A stretch of DNA of 64,000 nucleotides from Blastobasis lacticolella (Eukaryota; Arthropoda; Insecta; Lepidoptera; Blastobasidae). The position numbers were made by a program, and so were the translations under genes. Below the pieces are notes generated by a model, which searched no databases, was not told where the DNA came from, and saw only the letters and a list, made by a program, of their open reading frames with translations. Numbering within the stretch: position 1 is the stretch's first letter; each line of letters begins with the position of its first letter. Below are positions 35,701 to 43,922 of the stretch, piece after piece. Location of the stretch: the NCBI GenBank assembly GCA_905147135.1, contig LR990039.1, positions 30,625,708-30,689,707 of the forward strand. The letters run 5' to 3'.

Positions 35701-37891
35701 GAGGGGCATTTGCCTGTTATCTGCCATAGCAACGTGTTATAGATGTGGCCAACACATTGACGATAATCCTGGTAGTGCTCATGTCTAAAGACAGCGGTGA
35801 CCACTATCCATAACGTGTCACTATCATCTTGCCTGAGTCAATTTGAGCAAACTATAGACATTGTTGGATGCACGTCTGTTTCCTCCATATCTATACCTAT
35901 ACTGTATTTAAACATTTGTGGTAATCGAGTATAAGCCGATTAACATTAATCACCGAGGTGATGTTGTTGTTGTGAAGGGCCATTAGTACTGCTCTACTGT
36001 CTGTTACAATCCTTATAGGTTGTTGTTTTACCTTTTTGTCTCGTTATAGGTTGTTGTTTTACCTTTTTGTCTCGTACAGCGTGCGTGGCTGGGATAATTC
36101 CCATGCACTCCGCTTGAAATATTGTAACTGTGCAGCACATGAAACAATTTTCTTAATAAAGTAAGAATAATGTTTTTCGTATTCGTTCAATTCGCAGGTC
36201 TCAGATTCTGGAATCCGCACGCTCGCGAGACGCTGCTACAAAATCCGATATCTCAATGCTCGCGGTTGCGGAGCCCTCGGGGACGACGGCGTGGAGGCCA
36301 TCGCAAGGGGATGCTCGCGACTGCGCGCGCTGGACCTTGGCGCCACCGATGTCTCCGAGCCAGGCTTGCAGGTACATACACTCTGTCTGTTGGGCTAAGC
36401 CTTTTGGTTGTTGAATTAGGAGATGTTGACAAAGTTTCGTGTTAAATTCAGTACTAGAAAATTTTCAAGGTTTATCTATTATATTATTAGACGCATGAAA
36501 ATATAAACAAACATTTGAAGATTTGTACAATTTCAAGAAAACTAATGCGAATAAACATTTTCTATATCCTAAAAATGTATATAATGTAATCGATATATGC
36601 TGTTGTTTATTGCAATGTTTCTTTATTGTTTGCGCGAAAGTGTTTATACTGATGTGATTCAGCTTGCATAAGCGATTTTTCTCTTTTCTTCTCATGGTGT
36701 AGCAAATGTGTATTAGACAAATTATTCGCAATGTGTTGGATTTTATATTCTGCATATGATTGAAGATTCTTATCCTATTATAGCAAGTATTTTCAATAAC
36801 GTTATATTTTCAGATTTTGTTTTTATGTATGCGTAAAGGTTGTGTACGTATGTTACTGAGTTTACATACGTGGGTAACGCATGTAATCTCTATATCGCCC
36901 ATCGGCCATAAGTTATACTATAAGACATTTCAAGGTTATCCATTCATTACCGGCCACCCTGTAATAAACACTGGAGTAATAAACAGTATCATTTTGCATT
37001 GCGATGGCAGGATTATCCCATCCTCATATATATTTATAGTTTTATAAGCTTTGCCACGTACAATAAACTACTTTAAAGAAAAGTGCATAGAGACAGCGTG
37101 ATTTTCTCATTTCCGAGTAGTTGCGTCTGACAAAGTTAGCCTCAGGGGGAACGTTGGAAAATAGCAACAACAACTTACAGTCTTTGTGGTTGTGACGCCC
37201 TTTGTGGCTCACTTTCATGACTCTTATTTTACCTCATATAAAGTGTCATGTAAACCTCATTTTCAGTGAAGAATATATTTTGTTAAGTCTGGTAAATTCG
37301 TCCGGATAGTTCGTGCCCGCCGCCTAATATATAGCCTTCAAGAAACAGTCTTGCTTAGTGTTTAGGATATATGATATACGCTATATCACACTACAATAGT
37401 AAATACATGTTATAGACAGCGCGAACTATCTTTACAGCTATACAAGTATATACAGTATAGTGGTTTGAATTATAATGTAGACATTGTAATTAAAGGCGGC
37501 AAGTCTGTATAATCTCACAACGAGACACCGTGGTACTGCGTTATTGTTAGGGATGAATCATAGATGTTGTGGGCGTCAATTACCGGTTTCCATCTGATGG
37601 ACTCGTGTCGCTAGGGTACCTAAAACACCACTAGGAAGTCTTACGAGCCGTTAGTTCATTTACATTATTACATTGCAGATCTTGGCGCGGTGCTGTCCCA
37701 ACCTCAAGAAGTTGGCCCTGAGGGGTTGCGAGCTGATCGGTGACGATGGCTTGGAAGCGGTTGCTTATTATTGCCGGGGCCTCACCCAACTCAACATTCA
37801 AGACACCCCAGTGACCCTACGAGGGTATCGTGCTGTAAAGAAGTACTGCAAACGGTGCGTCATAGAGCACACCAATCCTGGATTCTGCTGA
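14566..37891 (+). CDS. Fbxl7: F-box/LRR-repeat protein 7 orthologue, whole spliced gene (7 exons)
   Basis: Spliced coding region, join(14566-14775, 24219-24410, 24785-24929, 29889-30074, 32062-32207, 36198-36371, 37679-37891): 1266 nt, 421 aa. All six introns are GT..AG (9443, 374, 4959, 1987, 3990 and 1307 bp) and every junction keeps frame (phases 0,0,1,1,0,0). Residues 1-54 are a basic, proline-rich leader. An F-box lies at about 55-103 (LSDAIWLKILSHLE, then DLCRMSRVCRRW). About ten cysteine-containing LRRs follow (e.g. LKELSVSDCTGVTDFGL) to a C-terminus with CKRCVIEHTNP. That ending and the repeat order match my recollection of vertebrate FBXL7, which has a longer leader. Family knowledge: the F-box binds Skp1 in an SCF E3 ligase and the LRRs bind substrate; the fly gene is linked to Fat/Hippo growth control. 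The exons are much more GC-rich than their surroundings. Unresolved: the true 5' end, because an acceptor sits 9 nt before the ATG. Confidence 0.93.
15620..15735 (-). mobile_element. SINE tail fragment
   Basis: On the minus strand, AAATCTTGGATTATGGTCAAGGCGGACCCC...AACATTAACGCCAA matches the 3' half of the SINE at 28569-28903. The tRNA-like head is missing. Confidence 0.6.
16030..17094 (+). pseudogene. 5'-truncated jockey/CR1-type LINE (RT C-terminal part)
   Basis: Broken plus-strand frames read, in order, an RT motif like GVLQGSILSPFLF, a catalytic box FVDDTSLVF (about 16190-16220), then the thumb region at 16229-16471 (WFTVNNLLLNGKKTKCL, VGSTVFLGF). 16560-16766 reads MTYGILLWGHAADW and QKRAIRAIYQLGPR, and 16757-16984 reads the final HSRNTRNKDKL segment. 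At least three frameshifts or stops separate these pieces. A short poly(A) run near 17083-17092 marks the probable 3' end. It lies in sense orientation in Fbxl7 intron 1 and should be spliced out. Confidence 0.8.
17191..17349. repeat. GGGTAG-rich minisatellite
   Basis: Irregular GGGTAG, GGGGTAGGGTAG and AGAGTAGG units. It supports a low-complexity open frame on the minus strand that should not be taken as a gene. Confidence 0.85.
17930..21380 (-). pseudogene. R2-like non-LTR retrotransposon, copy 1 (ZnF-RT-CCHC-RLE)
   Basis: Read 5' to 3' on the minus strand. A C2H2-type finger (CPLCPQARF...HGLNIHTGKKHK, one stop) lies near 21000-21070 and a basic linker at 20908-20483. RT follows at 20396-19527 (GSAGGLDGLSPQHLKDL, VNVKNAFNAVNRD, QQGDPLGPAIFSLA, YLDDGTLGGG). 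Then comes a thumb region with LPAFLSSVYS, a CCHC knuckle (CPCGASVDPLGHHGLSC) and a restriction-like endonuclease segment (18617-18123: RHAAINDVIRRAL, KRPDGMTL, ALVWDATC). It ends IAIQRGNAASLLGTIP near 18070-18030. This domain order is that of RLE-type LINEs (R2/NeSL superclade); the exact clade is unclear. Stops, frameshifts and an inserted repeat (19070-19300) make it dead. It lies antisense in Fbxl7 intron 1. The 5' limit is inferred from similarity to copy 2. Confidence 0.8.
19070..19300 (+). mobile_element. RTE-type LINE 3' repeat
   Basis: CATCACAGCCCATAACAGTCCACTGCAGGACTTCGGGCCTC, CTTGGCAGGCGGGTTGGAGATCGCAGTG, CCTCTTACGACACCC and GGTGGTGCTATTCTT are hallmarks of a very common lepidopteran repeat. 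It interrupts the R2-like copy 1 between its RT and endonuclease parts. Short pieces recur at 14060-14230 and (minus strand) 42463-42500. Confidence 0.6.
21860..22600 (-). pseudogene. MULE-type (Mutator-like) DNA transposase remnant
   Basis: On the minus strand 22596-22339 reads ILIFCSPTSRKFLKIFG, YFGDGTFKSAPSPFEQLYTIH and VTNVVPVIFACF, the start of a MULE transposase domain with its first catalytic Asp in GDGTF. After a stop and frameshift, 22319-22068 reads DYEDAAIKAVGTVFPEA and GCYYNLSKAVWKKAK, the C..(H) motif region; the expected His of the CxxHLxxxxW pattern is Asn here. Further down a broken ARTNNPVEGWN-like segment follows. Family knowledge: this catalytic core occurs with FLYWCH-type DNA-binding domains in insect MULEs. 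No terminal inverted repeats were found. Antisense in Fbxl7 intron 1. Confidence 0.7.
22600..24010. other. Anonymous intron 1 DNA
   Basis: AT-rich with no motifs except a short local duplication at 23200-23350 (GTTGAAAATATGxTC...GTGTACGGTAAxTTGCGTTTCTGG occurs twice, about 110 bp apart). Confidence 0.4.
24010..24160 (-). mobile_element. LINE 3'-end-like debris
   Basis: Minus strand: AGGCAGCATGCAGGCTACCTTATGGAAAGTGGTCATCGCCGCC...GGACACCACCAACACCAAGGGCG is a variant of the scattered lepidopteran LINE tail, ending only about 60 bp from the acceptor of the next Fbxl7 exon. Confidence 0.5.
24219..24410 (+). CDS. Fbxl7: Fbxl7 exon: second half of F-box and linker
   Basis: 64 codons, phase 0 at both ends. 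The acceptor TTTTTCAG ends at 24218 and the donor GTAATG begins at 24411. Residues 71-134 begin ATDLCRMSRVCRRW, the conserved C-terminal half of an F-box, followed by a Trp-Arg-Arg motif typical of the LCRxxxVCRRW...LWR pattern. The rest is an Ala/Arg-rich segment leading into the first LRR. An F-box split by an intron exactly between exons 1 and 2 explains why neither half looks like a domain alone. GC content is very high, so long open frames on the other strand here are not informative. Confidence 0.9.
24455..24550 (-). mobile_element. RTE-like LINE terminal fragment
   Basis: Minus strand: TGCCTGGAAGAAATCGCTTTAAGCGATGAGGCC...TTGTGTATAAGCAATAAAGAATTTTA. The CTGGAAGAGATCGCT...GCAATAAAG module is a frequent 3' terminus of lepidopteran LINEs; another copy lies at 42415-42590. 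Confidence 0.6.
24785..24929 (+). CDS. Fbxl7: Fbxl7 exon: first leucine-rich repeats
   Basis: The acceptor GTCGCGCAG ends at 24784 and the donor GTATAAG begins at 24930. The exon is 145 nt and leaves phase 1. It codes for residues 135-182 plus the first base of Gly183. LRR signatures are visible: FRNLTHLAITG and LVDLRHIDLTG. The intron separating it from the preceding exon is only 374 bp, the shortest in the gene; all others exceed 1.3 kb. Confidence 0.9.
26690..27115 (-). pseudogene. Deleted R2-like retrotransposon scraps
   Basis: Two short pieces match copies 1 and 2 on the minus strand. At 26690-26745 is the end of the endonuclease region (NQRGNTAS against IQRGNAAS), and at 27050-27115 a thumb-region piece. 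Everything between and around them is missing. Confidence 0.45.
27683..28022 (+). repeat. AT-rich interspersed repeat (pair with 52059-52365)
   Basis: From AGGTCAGGGAAAGGTTATTAT to AGCAACCCTAGT, this matches the reverse complement of 52059-52365 (GGCGATGAATTT, CTGATATGGAAAATCTGAT, TTAAATACTCTTTTCAA). It carries an extra ~55-bp piece near its start. It is non-coding and has no clear inverted termini. Both copies end at AGCAACCCTAGT, indicating one real element boundary. Confidence 0.75.
28569..28903 (+). mobile_element. Full-length tRNA-derived SINE with perfect 14-bp target duplication
   Basis: Flanked by TCATATACCTACAC at 28555-28568 and 28904-28917. The head has an A-box-like GGCCGGGCTGAGTATCCGAC and a B-box-like GGTACCGAACTCGATTC, followed by a unique body. 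The shared tail is GGAGGTCAGATAGTAGTCGC, TCAAGGCGGACCCCGGGCCC and TTGTGCTCGAGAACACAA. It lies in Fbxl7 intron 3. Tail or body copies occur at 15620, 32975, 39250, 49622 and 51180, all degraded. Confidence 0.88.
29343..29620 (-). pseudogene. mariner-type transposase fragment
   Basis: The minus-strand frame 29577-29356 reads REDRPSTAVKHVATVRQLIEENRPITYEEIRGHL, the second helix-turn-helix of a mariner transposase. It then jumps to NICHRWTPE, the start of the catalytic domain (family form LCxRWIPH), so about 30 residues are deleted between. The DDE core is absent. It lies in Fbxl7 intron 3, antisense. Confidence 0.75.
29889..30074 (+). CDS. Fbxl7: Fbxl7 exon: LRRs
   Basis: The acceptor TTATGTCTGCAG ends at 29888 and the donor GTAAGC begins at 30075. 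Entry and exit are in phase 1. The codon split across the upstream intron (G+GT) restores the Gly-Cys of an LRR end (IDLTG/C). The exon codes for VEYVDLTDCSSVSDAGLC and LQYLYLRRC, canonical cysteine-containing LRRs that align in order with FBXL7. A 12-residue Trp-rich insert (WPEWAW) near the start is not part of the usual repeat. Confidence 0.92.
30075..32061. other. Fbxl7 intron 4, no recognisable element
   Basis: AT-rich. The short open frames in both orientations show no domain or repeat signature. Confidence 0.5.
32062..32207 (+). CDS. Fbxl7: Fbxl7 exon: LRRs
   Basis: The acceptor TACTACTCAG ends at 32061 and the donor GTATGT begins at 32208. It enters in phase 1 (G+AT gives Asp, restoring LVTDAG) and leaves in phase 0. 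It contains LKELSVSDCTGVTDFGL and LRYLSVAKCTQ, among the best-conserved FBXL7 repeats. A strong consensus donor (CAG|GTATGT) supports the end. Confidence 0.92.
32772..32853. repeat. Short palindrome between direct repeats
   Basis: ATTAATCACTTGG occurs at about 32772 and 32840, flanking a perfect 18-bp palindrome ATAATGCCCGGGCATTAT (32808-32825). It may be a tiny foldback element with a target duplication. Confidence 0.45.
32975..33285 (-). mobile_element. tRNA-derived SINE, diverged
   Basis: Minus strand: the head has GGTATCCGACACGTTAGCGACAGGTACC and the B-box-like GGTTAGAATCCC, followed by the body and the tail GGTCAGATGGCAGTCGCTCC...GCGCACGAGAG...CATTAACGCCAAGATGAT. Same family as 28569-28903. 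No intact target duplication seen. Confidence 0.75.
34465..34800 (+). repeat. Interspersed repeat (pair with 35638-35800)
   Basis: CCTACCGGTGAGTAAGGTTTCCAGT and GGAGAACCGTAGCTTGGGCAGTGGAGGGGTATTTGCC...GAGCAACCTGTTATAGA match 35638-35760 almost motif for motif, with a ~110-bp insertion in this copy. Non-coding LINE-tail-like sequence; the GGTGCCAATG end resembles moth LINE 3' regions. Confidence 0.6.
35638..35850 (+). repeat. Interspersed repeat, second copy
   Basis: GTCGGTGAATAAGGTTTCCAGTGCTC...GGAGAACCGTGCTTTGACAGTGGAGGGGCATTTGCC repeats the 34465 element 1.1 kb away in the same orientation, then runs on into GACAGCGGTGACCACTATCC, the scattered LINE-tail motif. Confidence 0.6.
35955..36125 (-). 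pseudogene. LINE RNase H fragment with 31-bp tandem duplication
   Basis: Minus strand reads FQAECMGIIPATHAVRDK followed by IRIVTDSRAVLMALHN, the Glu and TDS/Asp motifs of a retroelement RNase H domain. A 31-bp unit (36013-36043, exactly repeated 36044-36074) lies within it. It ends about 70 bp before an Fbxl7 acceptor. Confidence 0.65.
36198..36371 (+). CDS. Fbxl7: Fbxl7 exon: LRRs
   Basis: 58 codons, phase 0 to 0. The acceptor CAATTCGCAG ends at 36197 and the donor CAG|GTACAT begins at 36372. It codes for VSDSGIRTLARRC, IRYLNARGC and LRALDLGATDVSEPGLQ, two and a half consecutive LRRs of residues 294-351. One repeat has Ala-Thr where the family usually has a cysteine (DLGATD rather than DIGKCP), a change within the ordinary range of LRR variation. 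Confidence 0.92.
37679..37891 (+). CDS. Fbxl7: Fbxl7 terminal exon: last LRRs and conserved C-terminus
   Basis: The acceptor TTACATTGCAG ends at 37678; the frame is open to TGA at 37889-37891. It codes for LKKLALRGCELIGDDGL, LTQLNIQDTPVTLRGY and the diagnostic tail VKKYCKRCVIEHTNPGFC. The tail ends Cys rather than the Phe I recall for vertebrates. A possible poly(A) signal AATAAA lies at 37918-37923, only 27 bp past the stop, so a longer 3'UTR is plausible. The frame needs no correction, indicating a functional gene. Confidence 0.95.
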   Translation: MLARCCPNLKKLALRGCELIGDDGLEAVAYYCRGLTQLNIQDTPVTLRGYRAVKKYCKRCVIEHTNPGFC

Positions 37892-37917
37892 AACGACACC
37901 AGATTGATTGACAACAA

Positions 37918-37923
37918 AATAAA
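37918..37923 (+). terminator. Candidate poly(A) signal of Fbxl7
   Basis: AATAAA 27 bp after the stop codon. It is very close, so it may be a minor site; the next clear AATAAA motifs lie near 39580 and 39770. Confidence 0.35.
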
Positions 37924-37939
37924 AGAAGGTTGAATTTTG

Positions 37940-39240
37940 CAGAGCGTGACTGACGTAGTACTGCATTTCACCGCGTATTTGCAATGAAATTACCATTGAC
38001 TTTACCAGCAACTACTCAAGTATCGATTAATGGGTAGTAGAAGCTAGGGGCGTTAAATATTTACTCGTATAATATTTCTTGAATGAAGAGCTTTGCTTGT
38101 AACAAACAAGGTCCGGTAAAAACACCTACCTAAATACTTCAAAACATTCGCTACCTGGTTCACGGGCATTGTTATTTGAAACGTGCGGGCTTTAAGCTCC
38201 AACAACACCTCAGCTGGGTACAAGAAGCTTTTATAAGAATTAATAAGCTTAGATTCTGACAAAAGGTCGTAAAGAAGCTTGGGAGAAATAATGTTTGTGC
38301 CGAGGATCTGGGTGGGCTAGCCCTAACACGATCCTCTCTAGAAGAAAATCCCTAGAAGGGGGCTATAGGTTTTCCAACTGGTTATTCGCACAAAGGAATA
38401 ACATGTATTGTAAAACTCATGCGCTGGATGTGGTAATACTGAATGAAGGACATACTACTTCGATCCTTTATCCATGCAAACATTAGCAACAATCTGTTCA
38501 AATTACTTAGCGTTAGGGCGCATCCAGACTAGATTGTTTCTGGATTAAAAGGATGCGACGAAGCGATTGCAGCGCTGTTTTCGATACTAGGCTGCTTCTG
38601 TTTAGCCATGTGACTTGTAGAACATTGTGTTATTCTTTACAAATATGGCGGTTGTAATTAGAGTTATGTTATTGACGCCAGGCGTCACTGTCGTAGAGGA
38701 TTAATCCTCCGTTCAACTTCATAATCCCGGTTGATGGGTCGTAGCAACCATATATACAGTATCATCCACACTGAGCCAAACGAATTTGCTCTAATGTGAA
38801 CGCGTCCCACTAAACGTGTACGTGATTGTGGAGCAGAGCGCAGCATTCAAAGGGATCAAACTTAATCTCGGTTTTACATCGAAGTGCATCCGCTGATAGA
38901 TCTATAACGGGAAAGCGATTTTATTGTGCTTGTAGAAGAGTACACGTGCCTATCAGGAGATGAACGGATTAACCCACATTAAATAGTTAGCAAACGTGTT
39001 TCAATAGAAAAATATAAAATTGAGAGCGACAACGATGAGGGACGCGTGAGCTGTCTTTTCTTCAGCACATTTATAACTAAGTACCTATGAGTAAAATGTA
39101 GGAGTTATTGTATTGTGCTGTACTGCATTGAATTGTACCTACCTTCAATCAGACAGAAAGCGTTAGTCCTTTCTGCGCCACATCCATTGTTATAGTTTTT
39201 CTGAAGTAGTAAACTCGGGACCAGATTTACAGTGCCCGAG
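37940..39240. other. Fbxl7 3' flank, possible 3'UTR
   Basis: No repeats or open frames of note. If the near poly(A) site is not used, this is the likely 3'UTR. Confidence 0.3.
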
Positions 39241-39249
39241 TAGTCCCTT

Positions 39250-39375
39250 AAGCCGAGAGGTAAGACGGCAGTCGCTCCACTGTAATTACCTGATCTGCCA
39301 AATCCTGGATCATAGTCAAGGCGGGACCCCTGCCCTCGAATGCGAGAGCACGCCGAGATGATTATTTTATTGCTA
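39250..39375 (+). mobile_element. SINE tail fragment
   Basis: GGCAGTCGCTCCACTGTAATTACC, AAATCCTGGATCATAGTCAAGGCGGGACCCC and CGAGATGATTATTTTA match the 3' half of the 28569 SINE. Confidence 0.65.
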
Positions 39376-39399
39376 TTCATTGCAATCGTTGTCGCGCTC

Positions 39400-41410
39400 A
39401 GCTGTTTTGTCTTTTTTCGCTATTGTAACGTTGGCCATCTCCGTTTTTAGGAGAAGTTATGAGGTGAAGATGAATTTGATATTAATTCATGAGTTTTTTT
39501 TGTTTAATTTAAATTAAGCTTTATTGAGTACCTACGTTTTGTGTGAAATCAGTTAGTACCAGCAAGTTCTACATTTAAATCAAATAAATGACACAAGTAG
39601 GTACGTAATGGAAATGTAATTAATTAGAACTAAGTACGTAATTTTATTACCTGATTGTAATTTCATAAATGTATATAATTATTACGCTACGTATTAACTT
39701 TAATCAAAATAATCAATTACTTAGGTACCTACGACCTAATAGTATGATGATGCCACATAACGGTTGAAATAAAAGTATGCTGTGCGACTTTTTATTGAAG
39801 ATTTTTTCGGTCCAAATGTGCAAGGCAATTAACGATATCACGAAATAAATGTAACGTACAAGAATAATTGGTTCATTTGTCATTCATTGTCTTCCGGCCC
39901 TTATCATACTAGGTGGCCTACAAATTGTATTAAAATGGATCATTTAATGTTTACCTCTTTAATTTTTGAATTTCTTTTGGCATTATGTATTCATTAATTT
40001 TCCGATACTTAAGTACAATTAATTTCACCTGCATATTCCCTATAGCAATTTTACCGCGATAAAGAACTTGGAATTTGCAATCTACTCACATTTCCCAGAA
40101 GAATAATTCTGTTTCTAATTTCGAACTGTCCTATTCATGCTGGAAGTTACATATGGATAAACACTTAATTTTCGTTAATGCCACGAGCAATATCGTGCCA
40201 TAGTTAAAAATAGATTTGCTAAAAGGATAACAGCACCTTGGTTGCATCATATATAAATATGTAATTAAAAGAAAAATAAAAGATTGTTTTCTAGATAATC
40301 ATTATAAATAATTACTCGAAGGCCATGTTGTTTTTATTAAATTATATTTCAATTCTGAATTAGTTTAATTCTCCGAATATTTTAAAGAGAGCGAGGGAGT
40401 TTCCAGAGGTTGCTTGCAGCAATAAAAAGTATTGCTTTTGTTGTGTAGGACCCGACCTACTCCCCAACACTCGTCGTTTTCCTGATAAAATAAGTTGACG
40501 TGTGTGTTATTCATACTATCCAAACTTATAGTTGGTATGGTAAGAAAATATAGGTGGGTACGCTGCACTTTTGGTTAGAAACTTTGTACATAGTTTCGTG
40601 GGCCTATAGATAAAATTTAAAAAAATTCGTTGTTGCATTTCGTCCATGGCGAGTTCAACGAAACCATCCACAATAGAAATCAATTTTTTTTTTCAATTTT
40701 CCTTATTGTAAAAATTTAAACATTCGAAAGAGTTTCAGATGGATAACCTTCTTTATTTGATACGTGATTTTACAGTCGTTTAACAAGCCACTCTTTGATC
40801 AAGGAATGTACGATTTTATTTATATGTTAGTTGAAGTCTTTGCAGCTTAGGCGAGGCTTAGTAAAACTGCCTGGACTAAGATGGCTGAGATATGTAGGAA
40901 AGCATCAGTCGTCTCGGGCATGGTCTTCCCAACTACAAAAAGCAAAGGCTTTCTCCTTTGCTATGTTCTCGTGAGTGATAATATAAAACGGAGGATAATA
41001 CAAAATCCGAAGCTGCGGAAGTCCGCACGATCTAAGCATGAATAAGGGAGGGAGACGGCAATGACGACAACATCGGACTCTACGGTATGAATAAGGATTT
41101 AGCTCCATTCATCGCTATATTCTCCGTGAGTATAGTGAGTTATTTGCTCATTTTCAATGAGCATTAGGCTTTCTATCGGCAGGCTGTGACTGGTGAGCGA
41201 GATAAAGCCTAGTAGGCACTCTGATTGTATTGAGGTGTAGGGACAGCATTTTTATGGTTCGGACAGAGCTAGGAATTGATTAATACGATTTATCATACTC
41301 GTAGTTGAAACAATTGAAGAACAGTCCACTCGGCAAGCTAAAACAATTTTCTTTTTTTAGCTTATGGACCCTACAAAGTCTGTACGTAAAGAATAAGTGT
41401 CGCTTACCGG
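39400..41410. other. Anonymous AT-rich intergenic DNA
   Basis: No domain-bearing frame, no tandem repeat and no inverted repeat noticed. Confidence 0.4.
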
Positions 41411-41417
41411 ACGCACC

Positions 41418-41573
41418 AAATATAAATGCGAAAGTAACTGCCTATCTGCCTGCCCGTCTGTTACGTTTCCATGTCTAAATCGGCCTATACGAAACAGATT
41501 TATATGAAATAGGTTACTTCATACTACGGTAACCATATTTTATACCGATAAAGTCGCGAGCAATAGCTACCAT
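41418..41573 (+). mobile_element. Decayed Helitron-like fragment
   Basis: AAATATAAATGCGAAAGTAACTGCC at the start and ATAAAGTCGCGAGCAATAGCTAC at the end correspond to both ends of the 1869-2233 type element, with most of the body deleted. Confidence 0.5.
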
Positions 41574-42414
41574 TACTTTTTGTGCAAAAATATTACCCGC
41601 GTCACGAAAGAAGAGACTTGTCAAATGGCAGTGGAGGGGATTTCGCGCAGGTAATCGTGTACAGCGCAAGTCGAACCACGTGACCCGCCAAGTCTCTCCT
41701 TATTTGTCACTAGTTGTAACTATCCGTTAAACCGTCATAACATATTTAATTAAATGTTGTACAGATTGTCATTTTGTGACAGATTATGATGCAGTGGAGG
41801 ACATAGGCATTGGGGACTGGTCATGGGAGCCATTGGGCGCACAAGGTCTACTCATCAAAAAGCCCATTTTTCATTTTGACTTATTCTTTAGGTGACTACT
41901 TCGCTATCGGCAATCGCCTTTAATAGCAATCCGCCTATTTCGTAGTCTGTCTGCCCCGGGCCCGGTGCAAATGAAACAAATCTCAGACGTTTTGTAATAT
42001 TGGATTTGTAATCTCGCCTGTGGAGGTGCTATACTTTGAAGTATTTTAATGCACTTCACGTTGAGTAAAACAATGCTTTCAGAATGTTGTTGGCACTACC
42101 CCGGCACTCTAGTGCATCAGGGATGTTCGCAGAAGCTCGAGTAGATAGATTGCTTCTTTACTGTGATGCGAAAGAGAAATGCGTCCCTGGTGCGCCGGGT
42201 GCTGGAATGTGGCAGCGGTTCTGGGCATGTTTTGCTGCCCGTTGTGACCGCGGGGTTTCATACGTGAGGCGCTGCTGTCTATTCTCTCATTGGTTATTAA
42301 GATTTTCAAAGCAATCGGACAACCTGTATAAGTACTATATTAATACATAATAATTAAGGCATTGTAATACGGCACTACTTACTAGTTCATATGAAACATT
42401 ACCTCCTCCCAAAG

Positions 42415-42590
42415 GTTGTCTGGAAGAGATCGCTTAAAGCGATCAGGCCGCCTTCGTGAGAGTGGCCCTAAGTCCTGCAGTGGACTGTTACGGGCTGTGA
42501 TGATGATCAGGCTGCCTTTGCGCGCATGTATATTAAGCTTATTCTTATATATTGTCTTGTAATATGTGTGCAATAAAGAGTTTTACTTAC
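42415..42590 (+). mobile_element. RTE-like LINE terminus interrupted by another repeat
   Basis: GGTTGTCTGGAAGAGATCGCTTAAAGCGATCAGGCCGCC... resumes after an insert (GTCCTGCAGTGGACTGTTACGGGCTGTGATGATGATC, the reverse of the 19070-19115 motif) as CTGCCTTTGCGCGCATGTAT...GTGCAATAAAGAG. Confidence 0.6.
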
Positions 42591-43259
42591 CACCATTAAT
42601 TCACTAATTTCACATATACACACTAGATGGCGCCAGTTGTACTAATGTACAGTATACTAATGTTTTGGGAGAACTACTAGGGAGAACCATCTTCACCCAA
42701 CAATATCAAGATAGACTTCTTCGTGTTGTTTTGTGATGAATCTAAGAATTACCATTAGTCCATGTAGTAGAGGTGCGCGGATCTGTTATATTTATATTAG
42801 AGGTGAGACGTACTAGATAAAACGCGTACTGAGTCTTGCGAGTACGAGTACGTAAAAATACATGTTCCAAAAACCTGTTCCTCAAATACTTCGAGGTATA
42901 TAATAATATGTTTCCTAGTGTTAGGAGTTTGTGGTTTGGCACAATACGTTTTTTGATGTGGTTTTTGGACGTAGATCCATGGGAATCGCTCTGGGGTTGG
43001 AGTGTAGCAAAGGGGGCACTGAGAGAAAAATACAGAATAATTTTGCGAAAAAAAACTGAAAATTTGTGGTTTGGTTGTGGGGGAGGGGGCGCCCCATCTG
43101 GTTACAATATAGATGCACCTTCTAGTTCAAAGGCTGGAAAAGCTCTGCCAAATCCCTCCCTGCATTCTCCATTAAAGGCTCGGGTCTTCGCTTAAACACG
43201 TTCAAGAACGATTTGGCACAAAAGAAGATAAAGTCTTGATAGCCAGTAAGCATAGTCAA

Positions 43260-43922
43260 CCAGCCAGTTCCCGAAATGGACGATATTAATTTTCGGATGG
43301 TCAAGTGTTCGATGGCCAAGGATATAATTCATGCAGACCTGATGAGGAATTGGATCCAGCAGTTATCTAGAATAAGAGGAGCACAAAAAAGATTAAAATC
43401 TCCTTCGACTATAAAAAATTGCCCACATGACAACATACGCCGTAACAAGAGTAAAATAAACAAAACAGTTAAGTTAGATTCTTTAAAGCCCGATTTTATG
43501 TAGTCACTGTTATAAAAATCAGTAAATACGGTCCCCAATCGAAAGGAAAAGCTTCAAGGTGGCATTAGGGCCCGTCCGGTTCCATAATAATAAGAAAACA
43601 AGAAGTTACAAAGGTAAAAATCCAAACACGCACCCCAATACCACTGTTTTTATCCAGAAACCATCATAACTTTTATCAAATGCATATCTAGAAAACGAGA
43701 AATCATTTCCCGAAATCAATTTGAATCAAAACATTTGTACAACGTAGTCTGATTTTACAGACTTAACTTATTTTTCAGGGTGACAAAATGATGAACAATC
43801 AGAGACTGAAGGGCCAAATCCAAAGATACCCATAAGAAATGATTATAGGTGGTAAAATTTAAAATAAAAGTGTCAACGTGCTGAAAAAAACTATTAATAA
43901 CTAAACAGGAGTCCTCGTAACC
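43260..43922 (+). pseudogene. Repeated spliced-looking module, copy L
   Basis: An upstream open stretch at 43276-43503 contains IIHADLMRNWIQQLSRIRGAQKRL. Candidate exon 1 then ends at donor AAAG|GTAAAA (43613/43614) after SPIERKSFKVALGPVRF. An acceptor TTTTTCAG ends at 43778 and exon 2 runs 43779-43922 to a weak donor CC|GTAACT. The frame is broken by a stop just inside exon 2. I do not recognise the protein. Its interest lies in the same boundaries recurring in three other copies. Confidence 0.5.

Noticed and set aside
42084..42350. 88-residue plus-strand frame (GC-rich, Cys-rich)
   Set aside because: No signal beyond composition; antisense is open too.
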